Shown: positions 20,447 through 31,482 of the stretch, piece by piece
Layout: every line of letters begins with the position of its first letter
Numbering within the stretch: the stretch's first letter is position 1
NCBI GenBank assembly: GCA_016711125.1
Contig: JADJTQ010000001.1
Location: 186,001 to 250,000 of the forward strand
Direction of reading: 5' to 3'
Origin: Saprospiraceae bacterium
Lineage (GTDB): Bacteria; Bacteroidota; Bacteroidia; Chitinophagales; Saprospiraceae
DNA length: 64,000 nucleotides
The notes under the pieces: generated by a model
Database searches by the model: none
Told to the model about the DNA's origin: nothing
Seen by the model: the letters and a program-made list of their open reading frames with translations, nothing else
Made by a program: the position numbers and the translations under genes

Positions 20447-23400
20447 ATGAAAATAGCAACTAACTTTAAAAAGCGGATATGCGAATTGACTTTCAGCTTA
20501 TTGCTTGTTACGTTGATTCTTCCCAATATTAAGGCGAATACTTCGCACAATGATCGATCTCGGGAAATGACATTAATTGAGGCTATTGAACAGATAAGTA
20601 GAAAATATGATGTGTTCTTCACCTTTGATATGACACTCGTTGCTAATATTAATGTCCATTTTGATTTTGATAAAAAGCAGAAAGTCGAGGAAGCAATTTC
20701 AGGGATTTTATCGGGAACCAGGTTGGCCTTTAAGCTCTATGACCAGAGATATGTGATTATTTATGAAGTGGGGAAGGATGGTCTGGAATCTTTAAAAAAC
20801 ATGGCTAAACACCTGGATGGTTTGATTAGCGATGGAGAGCAATTGGAAGAGAAAATCGACCCCATCCGGGCTCATAAGGTGACACCAACTTTATCGCTGC
20901 GAAAATCGAAATTGGATTTAAGGCGACCAGGCGTTGATGTGCGAGGTGATGTATCTGATAGTGCAGGAGCACCTTTGATTGGTGCTACAGTTTTAGTAAA
21001 AGGTTCTTCTATGGGCACGGCAACAGATCTAGAGGGAAAATTCGAATTGAACAATATCGAAGAAAATGCCATACTGGTTTTCTCTTACACAGGGTTCCAG
21101 ACATTAGAGGTTCCCCTGGAAGGAAGGTCAACATTTACTATTTCCTTAATCGAAAGTGCTGAGAATCTGGATGCAGTTGTTGTGGTCGGATACGGAACCC
21201 AAAAAAAATCAAGTCTTACTGGCTCGGTTGCTTCTATTTCATCAAAAGAAATCAAGAAACAGACCGTTGGAAATGTTGCCTCTGCAATTCAAGGTCGAAC
21301 GCCAGGAGTTGAGATATTTCAGAAGGGAGGTGAGGCCGGTTCCGATGTGAAGATTTTAATTAGAGGTGCTGGATCATTTGGCAATACGGAACCCCTCTAT
21401 GTCATCGATGGAATTTTCAGTAATAATGGATTGAACTCTTTAAATCCCAATGATATACAATCTATTGAGATCTTAAAAGATGGTGCAGCAGCCGCTATTT
21501 ATGGATCCAGGGCTGCCAATGGCGTAGTCCTGATAACAACGAAAAGAGGTCGTTCCGGAATTCCTAAAGTTGAATTTTCGTCTTCTTATTCGCTACAGAT
21601 GCCCTCTAAATATTTGGATTTAATGAACGCTGACGAATGGAGGTCTTATGCCAGGGCTTTTTCTGAAAACAATAATCATACCCCTGGTCGGGAAATCACC
21701 AGCCCGTCTGATCCAAACCTTAATACAGATTGGCAAAAATTGTACTTTAGATCGGCTCCCTTATACAACGTCAACGCCGGTGTTTCGGGAGGTGGTGAAA
21801 AATCGACCTATAATTTTAGTCTAGGTTACTTTGAACAAAAAGGTATTTTAATTGAATCTGAATATCAAAAGTATAATGCGAGGATCAATGCGACTCATGA
21901 TTTGGGGAGAATCAGAATCAGTGAAAACCTTTCCATTGCATACACCTCCAAGACCCCTAATACGAGAATGATTTTTGGGCAACCGAATATTCCTACAAGA
22001 GATGATCAAGGTCGTTTGACCTCTGTTGGGTCGGAATACTATATCTCCCCTTCAATAGTGGTCAATCCACTTGCGGAGCTGCACAATATTGATATCTACA
22101 ATAACAATATCGATTTATTAGGTGGTGTGAACCTTGAGGTCGATCTTTTGGAGGACCTGATGTTTAAGGTCTCTTTAGGGACTAACAGCGTTTCAGCTCA
22201 TTCCTATCGACATTTACCCTCTTTTCAAACTTTGTGGGATGAAGTAGGAAATCCCGTATCTGAGTATGGTCAAAGTTTTACATCTCTGTCAGAGGGAAGG
22301 TCCAGCGCCTTTAACTATACAATAGACAATATTCTCGAATACCGGAAATCCGTCCAAGATCATTCTATTAATTTTATGGTTGGTACCAGTTGGATGAAGG
22401 AATATTATAGGACCATGAGTCTTAATTCAGGGTCTAGAGATCTGGGAGCTCCTACTGTGAATGGATACACGGGCGAAGCCACGGTTTCTGCGCATGAATT
22501 GAATTCTGCCTTGCTGTCTTTTTATTCTCGGTTAAATTACGATTGGAAAGGTAAGTATTTATTGTCTGCAAGTATCAGAAGAGACGAATCATCAAAGTTT
22601 CATCGAGACTTTCGGGTTGGTTATTTTCCCTCACTTTCGATCGGATGGAATCTTCATGAAGAGGACTTCTTTGATGTTCCTTGGTTATCGAGTCTAAAGA
22701 TCAGGGCTAGTTATGGAAAGTTGGGAGCCAATTTCATTGATCCCTATTCATTCTTGTCCTTAGCCTACGGTCCAGTCCCTGCCGTTTTCGGTTTAAATCA
22801 AAGTGCAGATTCGAGACAATTTGGTTATGTGACTAGATTAGTTCAAGAGAATTTACGATGGGAGACATCAGAGACCAAAAACATTGGTTTGGAGTTTGGA
22901 TTGGCTAATAATACCATTTACTCTACCATTGAATATTTTTGGAAAAGCAATGATGATCTCTTGGCTCCGCTAGCGCCACTCCCTTCCTCGGGTCAAACAA
23001 TCATCATTAACGATGGGGTATTACCTTTTTATAATAATGCGTCTGTAGATAATAGAGGATTAGAGTTGTCCTTGGGGTATAGAAAGAAGCTTGCCAACTG
23101 GCACTTAGATCTGCAGGGAAATATTTCCATTATAAAGAATGAAGTTCGGTCTTTGGGTGAGGGCGTTCAGCCGATTCGTGGGGATTTAATAAGTGGCAGT
23201 TTTAATGATCGAGCGACTATTACCAGAGAGGGTTTGCCCATTGGAACATTTTGGGGATACAGGATTCTTGGGCTGAATGATACTGGAAATTTCATCTATG
23301 AAGACAACAATGGACTGGGAGATGATGGATCATTGACAGGAAAACCCAACGGGTCTGTCGATGAAAATGATAAAGTTGTATTGGGGTCCCCTCATCCGGA

Positions 23401-23882
23401 CTTTACCTATGGGTTAAATGCGTCGCTAAATGGAAAGCACTTTGACTTCACAATATTTATCCAGGGGGTTCAAGGAAATGATATTTTTAACATGTTGAAA
23501 ACAAGGTATAATTTTAGGAGAATTTGAATTTTTGGACTCCCAGTAACACAAATACAACAATCCCCGCGCCGGGGAATTTGTCGGGCACAAATTTATTACC
23601 CAACTCATTTTACATCGAAGATGGATCCTATCTCAGAGTTAAGAATGTTCAAGTGGGGTATACAATTAGTGAGAAATCATTTATTAAAGAGGCTCGAGTG
23701 TTTTTGGAATTCAGAATCTTTTGACAATTAGTAAATATTCAGGGTATGATCCGGAGGTAGGAATTAGTACATTGTTTGATCGCGGAGTGGATGGTTTGAA
23801 TGCATACAACCCGAGTAATAGCTGGCCAATTCCTTCATACAATGCTAGGATCTATAATCTAGGTATTAATGTAACATTGTAA
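20447..23882 (+). CDS. SusC/RagA TonB-linked outer membrane receptor with STN domain (two frameshifts)
   Basis: Outer-membrane importer, 1145 aa after correction. In order: a signal peptide (about 1-28); an STN signalling domain (about 40-110, with T-L-I-E-A-I-E-Q-I); a carboxypeptidase-like domain (V-R-G-D-V-S-D-S, about 164-245); the plug with Y-G-T-Q-K-K-S-S-L-T-G and Y-V-I-D-G (about 250-370); and a long beta-barrel ending I-N-V-T-L. Two missing G bases, near 23516 and near 23706, split the C-terminus. The fragments N-F-W-T-P-S-N-T-N-T and L-T-I-S-K-Y-S-G-Y-D-P-E-V fit the family end exactly. It is followed after 10 bases by susD. The ligand is probably a sialic-acid-containing glycan, judged from the downstream lyase and epimerase. 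Confidence 0.9.
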
Positions 23883-23892
23883 AGCAATAAAA

Positions 23893-25548
23893 ATGAAAGA
23901 ATTATTAATTTGTTTGTCCTTTACGTGCATTTTGATTGCTTGCGATAAGCAATTCGATGAGTTGGCAGTTAATCCAAGTCAACAGGACGTTGATAATTTT
24001 TATACATCTCCGGAAAATTTGGACAAAGGAGTGATCGGCGTGTATGGATATATTACTACGCCTCGAAACATGGGTGCTAGTGGTATGGGATCAATGTTAA
24101 GCAGGGGCGATGAGATTAGTCCCAACTCTGATTATTCTGTAGCGGGTGATTACAGTAGCAGCTATACACCTTCATTCTACACAATAGTCCAACCATTTCA
24201 GCTTATGTACACGGCTCTTTCACAGGCTAATCAAATGATAGAGGCTATTCCACTAGTCGATTTTGCAAACAACGAAAGAAAAGATGCTTTGCTTGGTGAA
24301 GCGCTGTTCTTGAGGGCTTTCGCACACTTTTATTTGCTTCTAAATTATAGGAATATACCATTGATGGAGGAGTTGCCCAGGACTTCGAATGAATATCGGG
24401 CTCAAGCTACTCCCGACCGAGCCTGGGACTTAATTACCTCTGATTTGATAAAAGCTCGAGATCTTCTTCCACAATTGGGTTATTGGGGTACCGAAGGTAA
24501 AGGAAGAGCTGTAAGTGGGAGCGCAGCGGCACTCCTAGGCAAGGTATACTTATACCGGAGTGGAATTGAGAAGAGATATGGATCTGGTTCAAAGACCTAT
24601 TATAATGAAGCCGCTACTGAATTTGGCGATATCATCGAAGGTGTGCATGGAGAATATCGTCTAATGGAAAATTATGATTGGAATTTTGACGTGGCGCACG
24701 AAAATAATGACGAATCACTTTTTGAAATTCAGTTTCTTGGTGATGTTGTAAATACGGGATTTAATCCTGGGTTCTCTACATCGGGTTTATTTTGTGATCC
24801 AAGAGGTAAGATTCCACCCATGCCCACCCCGAAACAAACAGGACAGGTGGCGCATGATTGGCTGTATAATTCTTTTATAGATTCAAGGGATTTCGATGGG
24901 AAAACCGATCCCAGGATGTTTTCAACACTTATTTTCGATGATTCTCAGGAAGATGTTAATCCCCGTGACGATAGCCATGTCACTTTATTGAGTGGGAAAA
25001 GTTGGAATGATACGTATGGCGAACAGGGTTTTTTCAGTATTAATGATGAGGCAGGGAATTACAAATCGGCTCCTCGGAAATGGCTCGATTGGGGACTAGC
25101 TGAAAAGGATCCTGGAAATGGAGACTATTTCTTCAACGCTCGTGCTCAAGGAGTGAACTATCGATTCATTAGATTGGCTGACGTGTTGCTGATGTATGCA
25201 GAATCTGTTATTTCTGGAGGAAATGCATATTCTGTTTCTGCAATTGAAGCCGTGAATCGCGTGAGAGAAAGAGTACAGATGCCTTCGATAGAATCGGTGA
25301 ATATGGAAATAATTGAGAGCGAACGAATCTTAGAGCTTTCTTGTGAAGGCCATCGGTTTTATGATCTTTTGAGGTGGGGAAAATTACCTGAACGTTTTGC
25401 GGAGTTGGAGAATATTGATCCCTATTTTAAGAGATACGAGAATTCCACCTATACTGGTTTTCAGGAAGGTAAGCATGAATGGATGCCTATACCTATTGAC
25501 GAAATCGAAGCGAATCCTCTAATCACTAAAAACAATCCAGGATGGTAG
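23893..25548 (+). CDS. SusD/RagB family surface glycan-binding lipoprotein
   Basis: Intact 551-aa surface lipoprotein. The signal peptide ends at C-I-L-I-A-C, so Cys17 is the presumed lipidated residue. The tetratricopeptide-like SusD fold follows, with L-R-A-F-A-H-F-Y-L-L (about 142-151) and the C-terminal R-L-A-D-V-L-L-M-Y-A-E and G-H-R-F-Y-D-L-L-R-W-G signatures. It pairs with the SusC encoded just upstream and forms the lid over the receptor. Its stop codon overlaps the longest version of the next gene. Specificity is not readable from the sequence; the context suggests a sialylated glycan. Confidence 0.93.
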   Translation: MKELLICLSFTCILIACDKQFDELAVNPSQQDVDNFYTSPENLDKGVIGVYGYITTPRNMGASGMGSMLSRGDEISPNSDYSVAGDYSSSYTPSFYTIVQPFQLMYTALSQANQMIEAIPLVDFANNERKDALLGEALFLRAFAHFYLLLNYRNIPLMEELPRTSNEYRAQATPDRAWDLITSDLIKARDLLPQLGYWGTEGKGRAVSGSAAALLGKVYLYRSGIEKRYGSGSKTYYNEAATEFGDIIEGVHGEYRLMENYDWNFDVAHENNDESLFEIQFLGDVVNTGFNPGFSTSGLFCDPRGKIPPMPTPKQTGQVAHDWLYNSFIDSRDFDGKTDPRMFSTLIFDDSQEDVNPRDDSHVTLLSGKSWNDTYGEQGFFSINDEAGNYKSAPRKWLDWGLAEKDPGNGDYFFNARAQGVNYRFIRLADVLLMYAESVISGGNAYSVSAIEAVNRVRERVQMPSIESVNMEIIESERILELSCEGHRFYDLLRWGKLPERFAELENIDPYFKRYENSTYTGFQEGKHEWMPIPIDEIEANPLITKNNPGW

Positions 25549-25571
25549 TTGAGCGAAAGGATGTTTACGAT

Positions 25572-27217
25572 ATGCTGATCCGTCAAGGTGGCATTATTTT
25601 AATCACCATTTTTTATATTGGAAGTGTTTTTTCACAAACACTGCATAATGGAATTGTCTTGCCAAACCAGTGGCCCCCTTTGCTGAAAGAACCAATCGAG
25701 CCAAGTGAAATGGAGGTGCCTTATCTGCACGATCGCCCTGATGTAATACCGATCAACACAGGTAGGCAATTATTTGTAGATGATTTCTTAATTGCAGAAA
25801 CGGACCTAATGTTCCTGAATCATCAGCCCACATTTTTCGAAAATAATCCTGTAATGAGAGCCGATAGTGATTGGGAAATCAATAATTCAGGACCTTTTGC
25901 ATCCCCGTTCAGTGATGGTATCTGGTTTGATGAGAAAGAAGATATCTTTAGGATGCTTTATCTGGCGGGCAAACCAGGAACCAATTCACATTACACTTGC
26001 TATGCAGAGTCCAAAGATGGAATTAATTGGTTGAAACCAAATCTGGGTCTGTTTGGTCAGACGAATGTGGTAGATACCTTCACCAGAGATGCTTCTTCTT
26101 TCTGGCTTGATAAGCATGAAAAAGAAGCAAGCAAGCGATTCAAGATGTTTAACATCGAGTACGATAAGTCTTATCGACGCTTTCACGCCGTGCTAAAATA
26201 CTCGGCAGACGGGATTCATTGGAGTCCGGGTGTCGCACATTCGGGAAAAATATTTGATCGGTCAACTTTCTTTTATAACCCGTTTCTTTCAAAATGGGTT
26301 GTAAGCCTTAGAGCAGACTCGGAGCTGGGTAGGGGAAGAATCAGACATTATGCCGAACATGACGACCCCGAAATGTTGGTAAGTCTGGCTCATGACAAGA
26401 GGGATTTTGTGGTAGATCGAAATGTGAAATACTGGTTTAGCTCAGATGATAAGGAGCCGCGGAATCCGGACTATCCAGATATCATACCTCAGATCTATAA
26501 TTTTGATGCTATTGCTTATGAGAGCTTGATGTTGGGCTTTTACGCGATCTGGCAAGGTCCGGACAACGATGTCACTGCTAAGCAAGGGATACAGAAAAGA
26601 AACGAAGTCTTAATCGGATTTAGCAGAGATGGATTCCATTGGTCTCGTCCTTCCCATAAAACTTTTATGGGAGTTAATATGACTGAGGGTGCCTGGAATT
26701 GGGCCAATTCTCAACCGATAATCGGGTCTCCTATTATTGTCGGGGATTCATTGTATTTCTATGCGAGTGGCAGAAGAAGAAATTATGAAAAATTAGACAC
26801 TGATATGGCACCTGGTTTGGCAAAGCTCCGAAGAGATGGGTTTGCTTCAATGCGTACAGACAGGGAAGGCTATTTGATGACCTCGAAAGTCAATTTCAAA
26901 GGAGACTATTTATTCGTAAACGCTGATGTCAAAGGGGAATTGCTAGTAGAGCTGTTAGATTCAAAAGGTAGGGTATTACCTGGGTATGGCAAAGATGATT
27001 GTCAGCCGATGAAGGTTAATAGTACGAAGTATTTGATGAGATGGAAGAAAAGCGGGATCTTAAAAAGATAAAAGGAAGGGACATTAGGATTAAATTTTAC
27101 CTACAAGACGGGGATTTATATTCATTCTGGATATCTCCTTGGGAATCAGGAGAGAGCAATGGTCACACGGGAGGTGGTGGCAGAGGTCTTAATCCATCCG
27201 GTATAGATAAGCCTTAG
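25572..27217 (+). CDS. Exported propeller-like glycoside-hydrolase-type protein (one frameshift)
   Basis: The protein resembles the GH32-like five-bladed propeller proteins common in Bacteroidota and Planctomycetes. I chose the ATG at 25572 because it gives a clean signal peptide ending V-F-S-Q; the frame is open from 25542, overlapping susD. Features include R-Q-L-F-V-D-D-F-L-I (about 55-65) and three aspartate-box-like motifs: S-K-D-G-I-N-W, S-A-D-G-I-H-W and S-R-D-G-F-H-W. The frame stops at 27071. The adjacent frame, however, continues with K-R-D-L-K-K-I-K-G-R-D-I-R-I-K-F and S-F-W-I-S-P to a stop at 27215-27217. One extra A in the AAAA near 27051 joins them into 548 aa. In this locus it could be the enzyme that frees sialic acid, but no GH33 sialidase signature is present. 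Confidence 0.7.
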
Positions 27218-27336
27218 CTGGTTTAGAATTGCAGGTTTAAGAAGCGTGACAAAACGATCTGATTTCCTTCTGTAGCCGAACGAGATCAATGCAACCGATT
27301 GATCTCACAATCAACTGACAACTGATAATTCACGAT

Positions 27337-28248
27337 ATGAAATTTAAATTTTCTGGGCTTGTGGCGGCCCCGTTTACTCCTTTTACATCTGGGGGTGTCC
27401 TTAATCTAAACGTAGTGCCGGTCTATGCTGAGTTGTTAAAACTTAATGAGGTTCAGGGAGCCTTTATTTGTGGTTCTACCGGGGAAGGTGTTTCTCTTAC
27501 AAATGAAGAGAGGAAGCAAGTGATGGAAGCATGGAGTCGGGAGCAAACGGAGCAGTTTAAGATTATTATGTCCATCGGGACCAATAGCGTCAAAGAGGGA
27601 ATTGAGTTGGCGAAATATGCGAAGGAAATAGGTCTCTATGCGATTTCAATTTTGCCCCCTTTCTTTTTTAAGGAGGTTGATTGCAGAGTCCTGATTGATT
27701 ATTGCAGGGAGATTTCCAGGGTGACTCCTAATATGCCGATTTATTACTATCATATTCCGATCTTGTCGGGAGTCAATATTTCTATGTTGGAATTCCTGGA
27801 ATTGGCTTCGAAGTCTCTTCCAGGCTTTGCTGGAATCAAGTTTAGTGAGCAAGATTTGGTAATGTTTCGCAGATGCATTTTGTATCAAAATGGTAAATAC
27901 GAAATGATGTGGGGAGTTGATGGGTGCTTGCTGGCGGCCTTGTCCATGGGAGCCAGGTCTGCAGTTGGAAGCACCTACAATTACATTGCGCCAATATATA
28001 CTGAGCTAATTAGTCAGTTTCGCGCAGGAAATATGCTCAAGGCACAAGAGTTGCAAGATAAATCTATTGAAGTTATTAGTGTCCTCAATAGATTTGCTAG
28101 TGTAGGTGCAGGGAAGGATTTTATGAGGGCAGTTGGTATTGAATGTGGAGAATTTCGATTGCCTGTAAAGCAGGTAGAAAATAAGGCACTCTTTGCTGAA
28201 GCACTTTTGGATTTGGACTTTAATTCTTTTTGCTCGAAAAGCGAATAG
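27337..28248 (+). CDS. nanA: N-acetylneuraminate lyase (DapA/NanA superfamily)
   Basis: Cytoplasmic aldolase splitting N-acetylneuraminate into N-acetylmannosamine and pyruvate. The 303-aa protein has G-S-T-G-E-G (carboxylate-binding loop, about 47-52), Y-Y-Y-H-I-P (catalytic Tyr, about 137) and G-I-K-F-S (Schiff-base Lys, about 167). It also has a late W-G-V-D-G-C-L-L and G-S-T-Y-N. The Y-Y-Y-H-I-P / G-I-K-F-S pair is closer to the Neu5Ac lyase branch, including the animal enzymes, than to dihydrodipicolinate synthase. The next gene encodes the expected following enzyme, which supports this choice. The start ATG is 119 bases after the preceding gene. Confidence 0.9.
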   Translation: MKFKFSGLVAAPFTPFTSGGVLNLNVVPVYAELLKLNEVQGAFICGSTGEGVSLTNEERKQVMEAWSREQTEQFKIIMSIGTNSVKEGIELAKYAKEIGLYAISILPPFFFKEVDCRVLIDYCREISRVTPNMPIYYYHIPILSGVNISMLEFLELASKSLPGFAGIKFSEQDLVMFRRCILYQNGKYEMMWGVDGCLLAALSMGARSAVGSTYNYIAPIYTELISQFRAGNMLKAQELQDKSIEVISVLNRFASVGAGKDFMRAVGIECGEFRLPVKQVENKALFAEALLDLDFNSFCSKSE

Positions 28249-28285
28249 GTATGTTGGTTTTATTTTGGCAATAATTTGTTTCAGG

Positions 28286-29446
28286 ATGAAGTATTCACAG
28301 ATCTATAGACGAGCCTTATTTGATGACGTAATTCCATTTTGGATCACGCACTCTCTGGATGAGGAGCAAGGTGGGTATCTTCACTGTCTGGATAGGCAAG
28401 GTGCAATTTACGATGAGGATAAATTTGTTTGGTTCCAGTGCCGTCAAATTTGGATGCTGTCCCTTCTTCACACATTGGTGCAGGGGGACTCAAATTATCT
28501 TAATGCTGCGTCTTTGGGCATGGATTTCGTTGAAAAACATGCTCGGGATGGAAATGGTGATTTCTACTTTTCCTTGGATAGAACCGGTAGGCCATTGATA
28601 AAACCATACAACATCTTTTCTGATTGTTTTGGGGCAATTGCTTATTATCAGTATGGTGCCGCAACTAGTAGTGAATATCATCTTACGGAGTCTCGTAAAA
28701 TCTTGAGACAAATTCTTTTAAGGAGGGACAACCCAAAAGGTATCTTTGAAAAATCAACTGGAATTAGGGATTCTCGGAGTTTTGCACTTCCAATGATACT
28801 TTCCAATTTGGCATTGCAAATGAAACCAATTTTGGACACTGACGAAGCTGATATTTTGATCCGTGAATGCCAGGAAGCCATATTTGGTGAATTCTACAAT
28901 CAGGAGACTGGACTAGTGCATGAAGTCATAGGTAAAGATGGACAAAAGTATGACACTTTTGATGGAAGACTAATTAATCCTGGTCATGTGCTGGAGGCTA
29001 TGTGGTTTTTGATGGACATTGGCGAAAAGGATGGCGATATTGGGTTGATTGACAGATGTATCTCTACTGGTCTACACCATTTGAACTATGCCTGGGATTC
29101 TGATTTCGGAGGTATTTTCTATTTTATGGATCATATGAACAAACCCATGGAAAAGTTGGAATGGGATCAAAAATTATGGTGGGTACATCTGGAGGCACTG
29201 GTCTTTTTATCAAAGGCGTTGAGATTTAGTGACAAGGCAGAGCTCAGATCCTGGTTTGAAAAAGTGCATAACTACACTTGGGCCCACTTTCCGGATCCGG
29301 AATATGGAGAGTGGTATGGGTATCTCAATAGAGCGGGTGACCCTCTACATACATTCAAGGGTGGAAAATGGAAGGGCTGTTTCCATCTTCCAGGGGCCTA
29401 CTATATTGCTCGCAGGCTTTGGAGGAAGTGGGAATGTAAGTATTGA
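28286..29446 (+). CDS. N-acylglucosamine 2-epimerase (AGE/RenBP family)
   Basis: An (alpha/alpha)6-barrel epimerase of about 386 aa that converts N-acetylmannosamine to N-acetylglucosamine, the step after the lyase in the Bacteroides-type sialic acid pathway. Family motifs are K-F-V-W-F-Q-C-R-Q-I-W-M-L (about 48-60), N-P-G-H-V-L-E-A-M-W (about 232-241) and the C-terminal W-K-G-C-F-H-L-P-G (about 366-374). I placed the start at the ATG at 28286, preceded by CAGG; the frame is open upstream, overlapping the lyase gene. Catalytic histidines fit G-H-V and C-F-H-L. No N-acetylglucosamine kinase or sialic acid permease follows within the window. Confidence 0.9.
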   Translation: MKYSQIYRRALFDDVIPFWITHSLDEEQGGYLHCLDRQGAIYDEDKFVWFQCRQIWMLSLLHTLVQGDSNYLNAASLGMDFVEKHARDGNGDFYFSLDRTGRPLIKPYNIFSDCFGAIAYYQYGAATSSEYHLTESRKILRQILLRRDNPKGIFEKSTGIRDSRSFALPMILSNLALQMKPILDTDEADILIRECQEAIFGEFYNQETGLVHEVIGKDGQKYDTFDGRLINPGHVLEAMWFLMDIGEKDGDIGLIDRCISTGLHHLNYAWDSDFGGIFYFMDHMNKPMEKLEWDQKLWWVHLEALVFLSKALRFSDKAELRSWFEKVHNYTWAHFPDPEYGEWYGYLNRAGDPLHTFKGGKWKGCFHLPGAYYIARRLWRKWECKY

Positions 29447-29604
29447 TGCAATTCGAATTTCAGAGTCTTATTAGTTTAATTCAAGTAGTGTGCTAGGTAT
29501 GGCGATTTTCGTTTTGCATGGAAAACAAATCTGAGCTCTAGGTAGCTCATTTTATTTTTGAATTAATCCTGACATTCCTAATCCATTTCAGCTATCATCC
29601 CTTC

Positions 29605-31482
29605 TTACTTAATTTTAACCACATGGTCTTTGTCCCAAGGAAACTTTAAGGTAGGTTGATTGGCATAACGCTTCGTATGAATGACTAAACGGGCCCCGGT
29701 TCCAGGTGCTAGATGAACCGTGAAATTGGGATTATTAACCTCAATCCGTTGGTCGTTCATGTCGACGTATAGACATTGATGTTCAGCATAAGCACCTGTC
29801 TGGACAACTACTTCACGAGATTGGGTTTGATGCAGGTTCACCAACGTCACTGCAACCTGGCCATCGGTCATCTCATCGATCAAGGCGCCGACATCCGGAG
29901 GGATGCCAGCCTGGCGCTCACTGGGATCGAAGTAACGCAATCGACAATGCAGCAGAGCTCCACCACGACCAGGATCCAAACCGGCCGTCATAAGCTGACG
30001 GAGTGCAGTGACCGATGCTGGATTGAATTCCATGGGGTCATCGGCGAGTCGCGTATCAGGAGTGGTTTTGTCCTCGCGCATCGCCGCGATCTTGACACGG
30101 ATTCTTTCGAAGTCCGAACGCAATGCTTGCTCCGGATAGTCGGGGTTATTACCTTCCAGAAATTCAATCCATTCATCTTTTGGTAAGCGGGCCCGATCCC
30201 TGGAATCACAGCTAAAGAAATAACATTCCAAGGCACCGTCCGACCAGGGGGTTGGCTCAAAAGCATACCATCCGTCATCACCATACATGCGCGGATAGAT
30301 TGTCTTCCCGTCTACCTGACGACTATTTGAATTGACTTTGTCTAACATCTTTGACCAAGTATCAATGTAGCGACGGTCGCCGGTGAGGAGGAATGCATTA
30401 TTGAAGCCGATTTGTCCCCTCTCCACCCGGCTGCGGTGAGCTAGCTCTCCTGTCTGGGGTACTTCGACCGAGAAACCCCAGCCATAAACTCCACCATACC
30501 ACTTGCCTTCCGCCGCACCTCCAATCTTCCCATCCAATCCGATGTTGCTGGGAATAATGCCGTCGTTGGCTTCTGTTCGCCCGATCCAGGCATCGACATA
30601 TTCTAACAACCAATGCTTGTACTTCGCTTCGCCGGTGAGCATAAAGGCATTGGCAGCCAACGTGGTAGCGCCCATATTTTGGGGATGATCTCCAATAATG
30701 TCGTTGTAATCTTTGAAATGGGCCACCATCTCTTCGTAGGTCCGTTCGCCATGCCCAAGATGAAACCGGTTCTCCACTCTGATCGGGTCACCCGCCCAAT
30801 CAAGGCCAGTTGTCTTGCGCATTAATGGTCCGCGGCTACCATTAAACATACTGCGGATAATTTTGTGTTCAAAGTCGTAATTCTGGGCTTCTGGATCTTC
30901 GTTCAAATAGAATCCGGCGAATCGTTGTACCCGGTTTTGATAGCTGACATCATGTGGATCTGAAAGCCCTTGCAGGTTGAAAACCCGCAAACCTTCCCCG
31001 TTGTGCATCCAATCCATCATTACCGGAAATTCTTTGTAGTACATACCCTCCCGAGCGAATGGTACGTCCACTGTTTTTGCCTCCGTGTACTGTCGTAGGT
31101 GCCCTTCCCATGCTTTCTTGTAAAGGTCCAGGAGATCCTCGGATGCACCAAGCATGTGTAGAAGAGGCCAATCGGCCACATTTTCAATGGCATCGTCGGG
31201 ACCATCATCACCTCCCCAGCGTTCCACACACATCAAGTACCCGCGCTCATCGAAGTATTTGTTGAAAAACTCACGACATGCGGTTGTATTCGCACTTAAT
31301 AACTCGCGCTCAAGCAAGGCCCAGGTGGGTGGGGCCATAGGAGATTCTATTGAAATCGCGACTTCAGCTTTAGCGTGCAAACTGGACTGGCTATAGAGGT
31401 ATGTTGAACTAAAAAATAAGAGGAGTGGAAATAGTGTTCTGGCAACAAAATTGATCAAAACAGTTCTTTTTGACGGATTCAT
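29605..31482 (-). CDS. Exported protein of unknown function, (alpha/alpha)-barrel-like
   Basis: Intact 625-aa protein with a signal peptide (about 1-31, ending L-Y-S-Q). It has many Trp- and Gly-rich helical stretches such as V-E-R-W-G-G-D-D-G-P-D-D and G-G-V-Y-G-W-G-F-S-V. The final roughly 100 residues look like a beta-sandwich. The pattern resembles all-helical glycosidase or lyase scaffolds, but I recognise no catalytic motif, so no activity is claimed. The coding strand is more G+C-rich than the sialic-acid locus beside it: hand counts of four sample lines gave about 52-63 percent, against about 38-40 percent. This favours a separate origin. It faces the epimerase gene tail to tail. Confidence 0.6.
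   Translation of the reverse strand: MNPSKRTVLINFVARTLFPLLLFFSSTYLYSQSSLHAKAEVAISIESPMAPPTWALLERELLSANTTACREFFNKYFDERGYLMCVERWGGDDGPDDAIENVADWPLLHMLGASEDLLDLYKKAWEGHLRQYTEAKTVDVPFAREGMYYKEFPVMMDWMHNGEGLRVFNLQGLSDPHDVSYQNRVQRFAGFYLNEDPEAQNYDFEHKIIRSMFNGSRGPLMRKTTGLDWAGDPIRVENRFHLGHGERTYEEMVAHFKDYNDIIGDHPQNMGATTLAANAFMLTGEAKYKHWLLEYVDAWIGRTEANDGIIPSNIGLDGKIGGAAEGKWYGGVYGWGFSVEVPQTGELAHRSRVERGQIGFNNAFLLTGDRRYIDTWSKMLDKVNSNSRQVDGKTIYPRMYGDDGWYAFEPTPWSDGALECYFFSCDSRDRARLPKDEWIEFLEGNNPDYPEQALRSDFERIRVKIAAMREDKTTPDTRLADDPMEFNPASVTALRQLMTAGLDPGRGGALLHCRLRYFDPSERQAGIPPDVGALIDEMTDGQVAVTLVNLHQTQSREVVVQTGAYAEHQCLYVDMNDQRIEVNNPNFTVHLAPGTGARLVIHTKRYANQPTLKFPWDKDHVVKIK

Noticed and set aside
23500..23730. 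Programmed frameshifting in the susC gene
   Set aside because: No slippery heptamer or downstream structure is seen, and the same kind of break occurs in unrelated genes, so sequence error is simpler.
29776..31396. Several open frames on the plus strand and in other minus frames opposite the unknown exported protein
   Set aside because: They are shadows of a G+C-richer gene; none shows a family motif, start site or signal.
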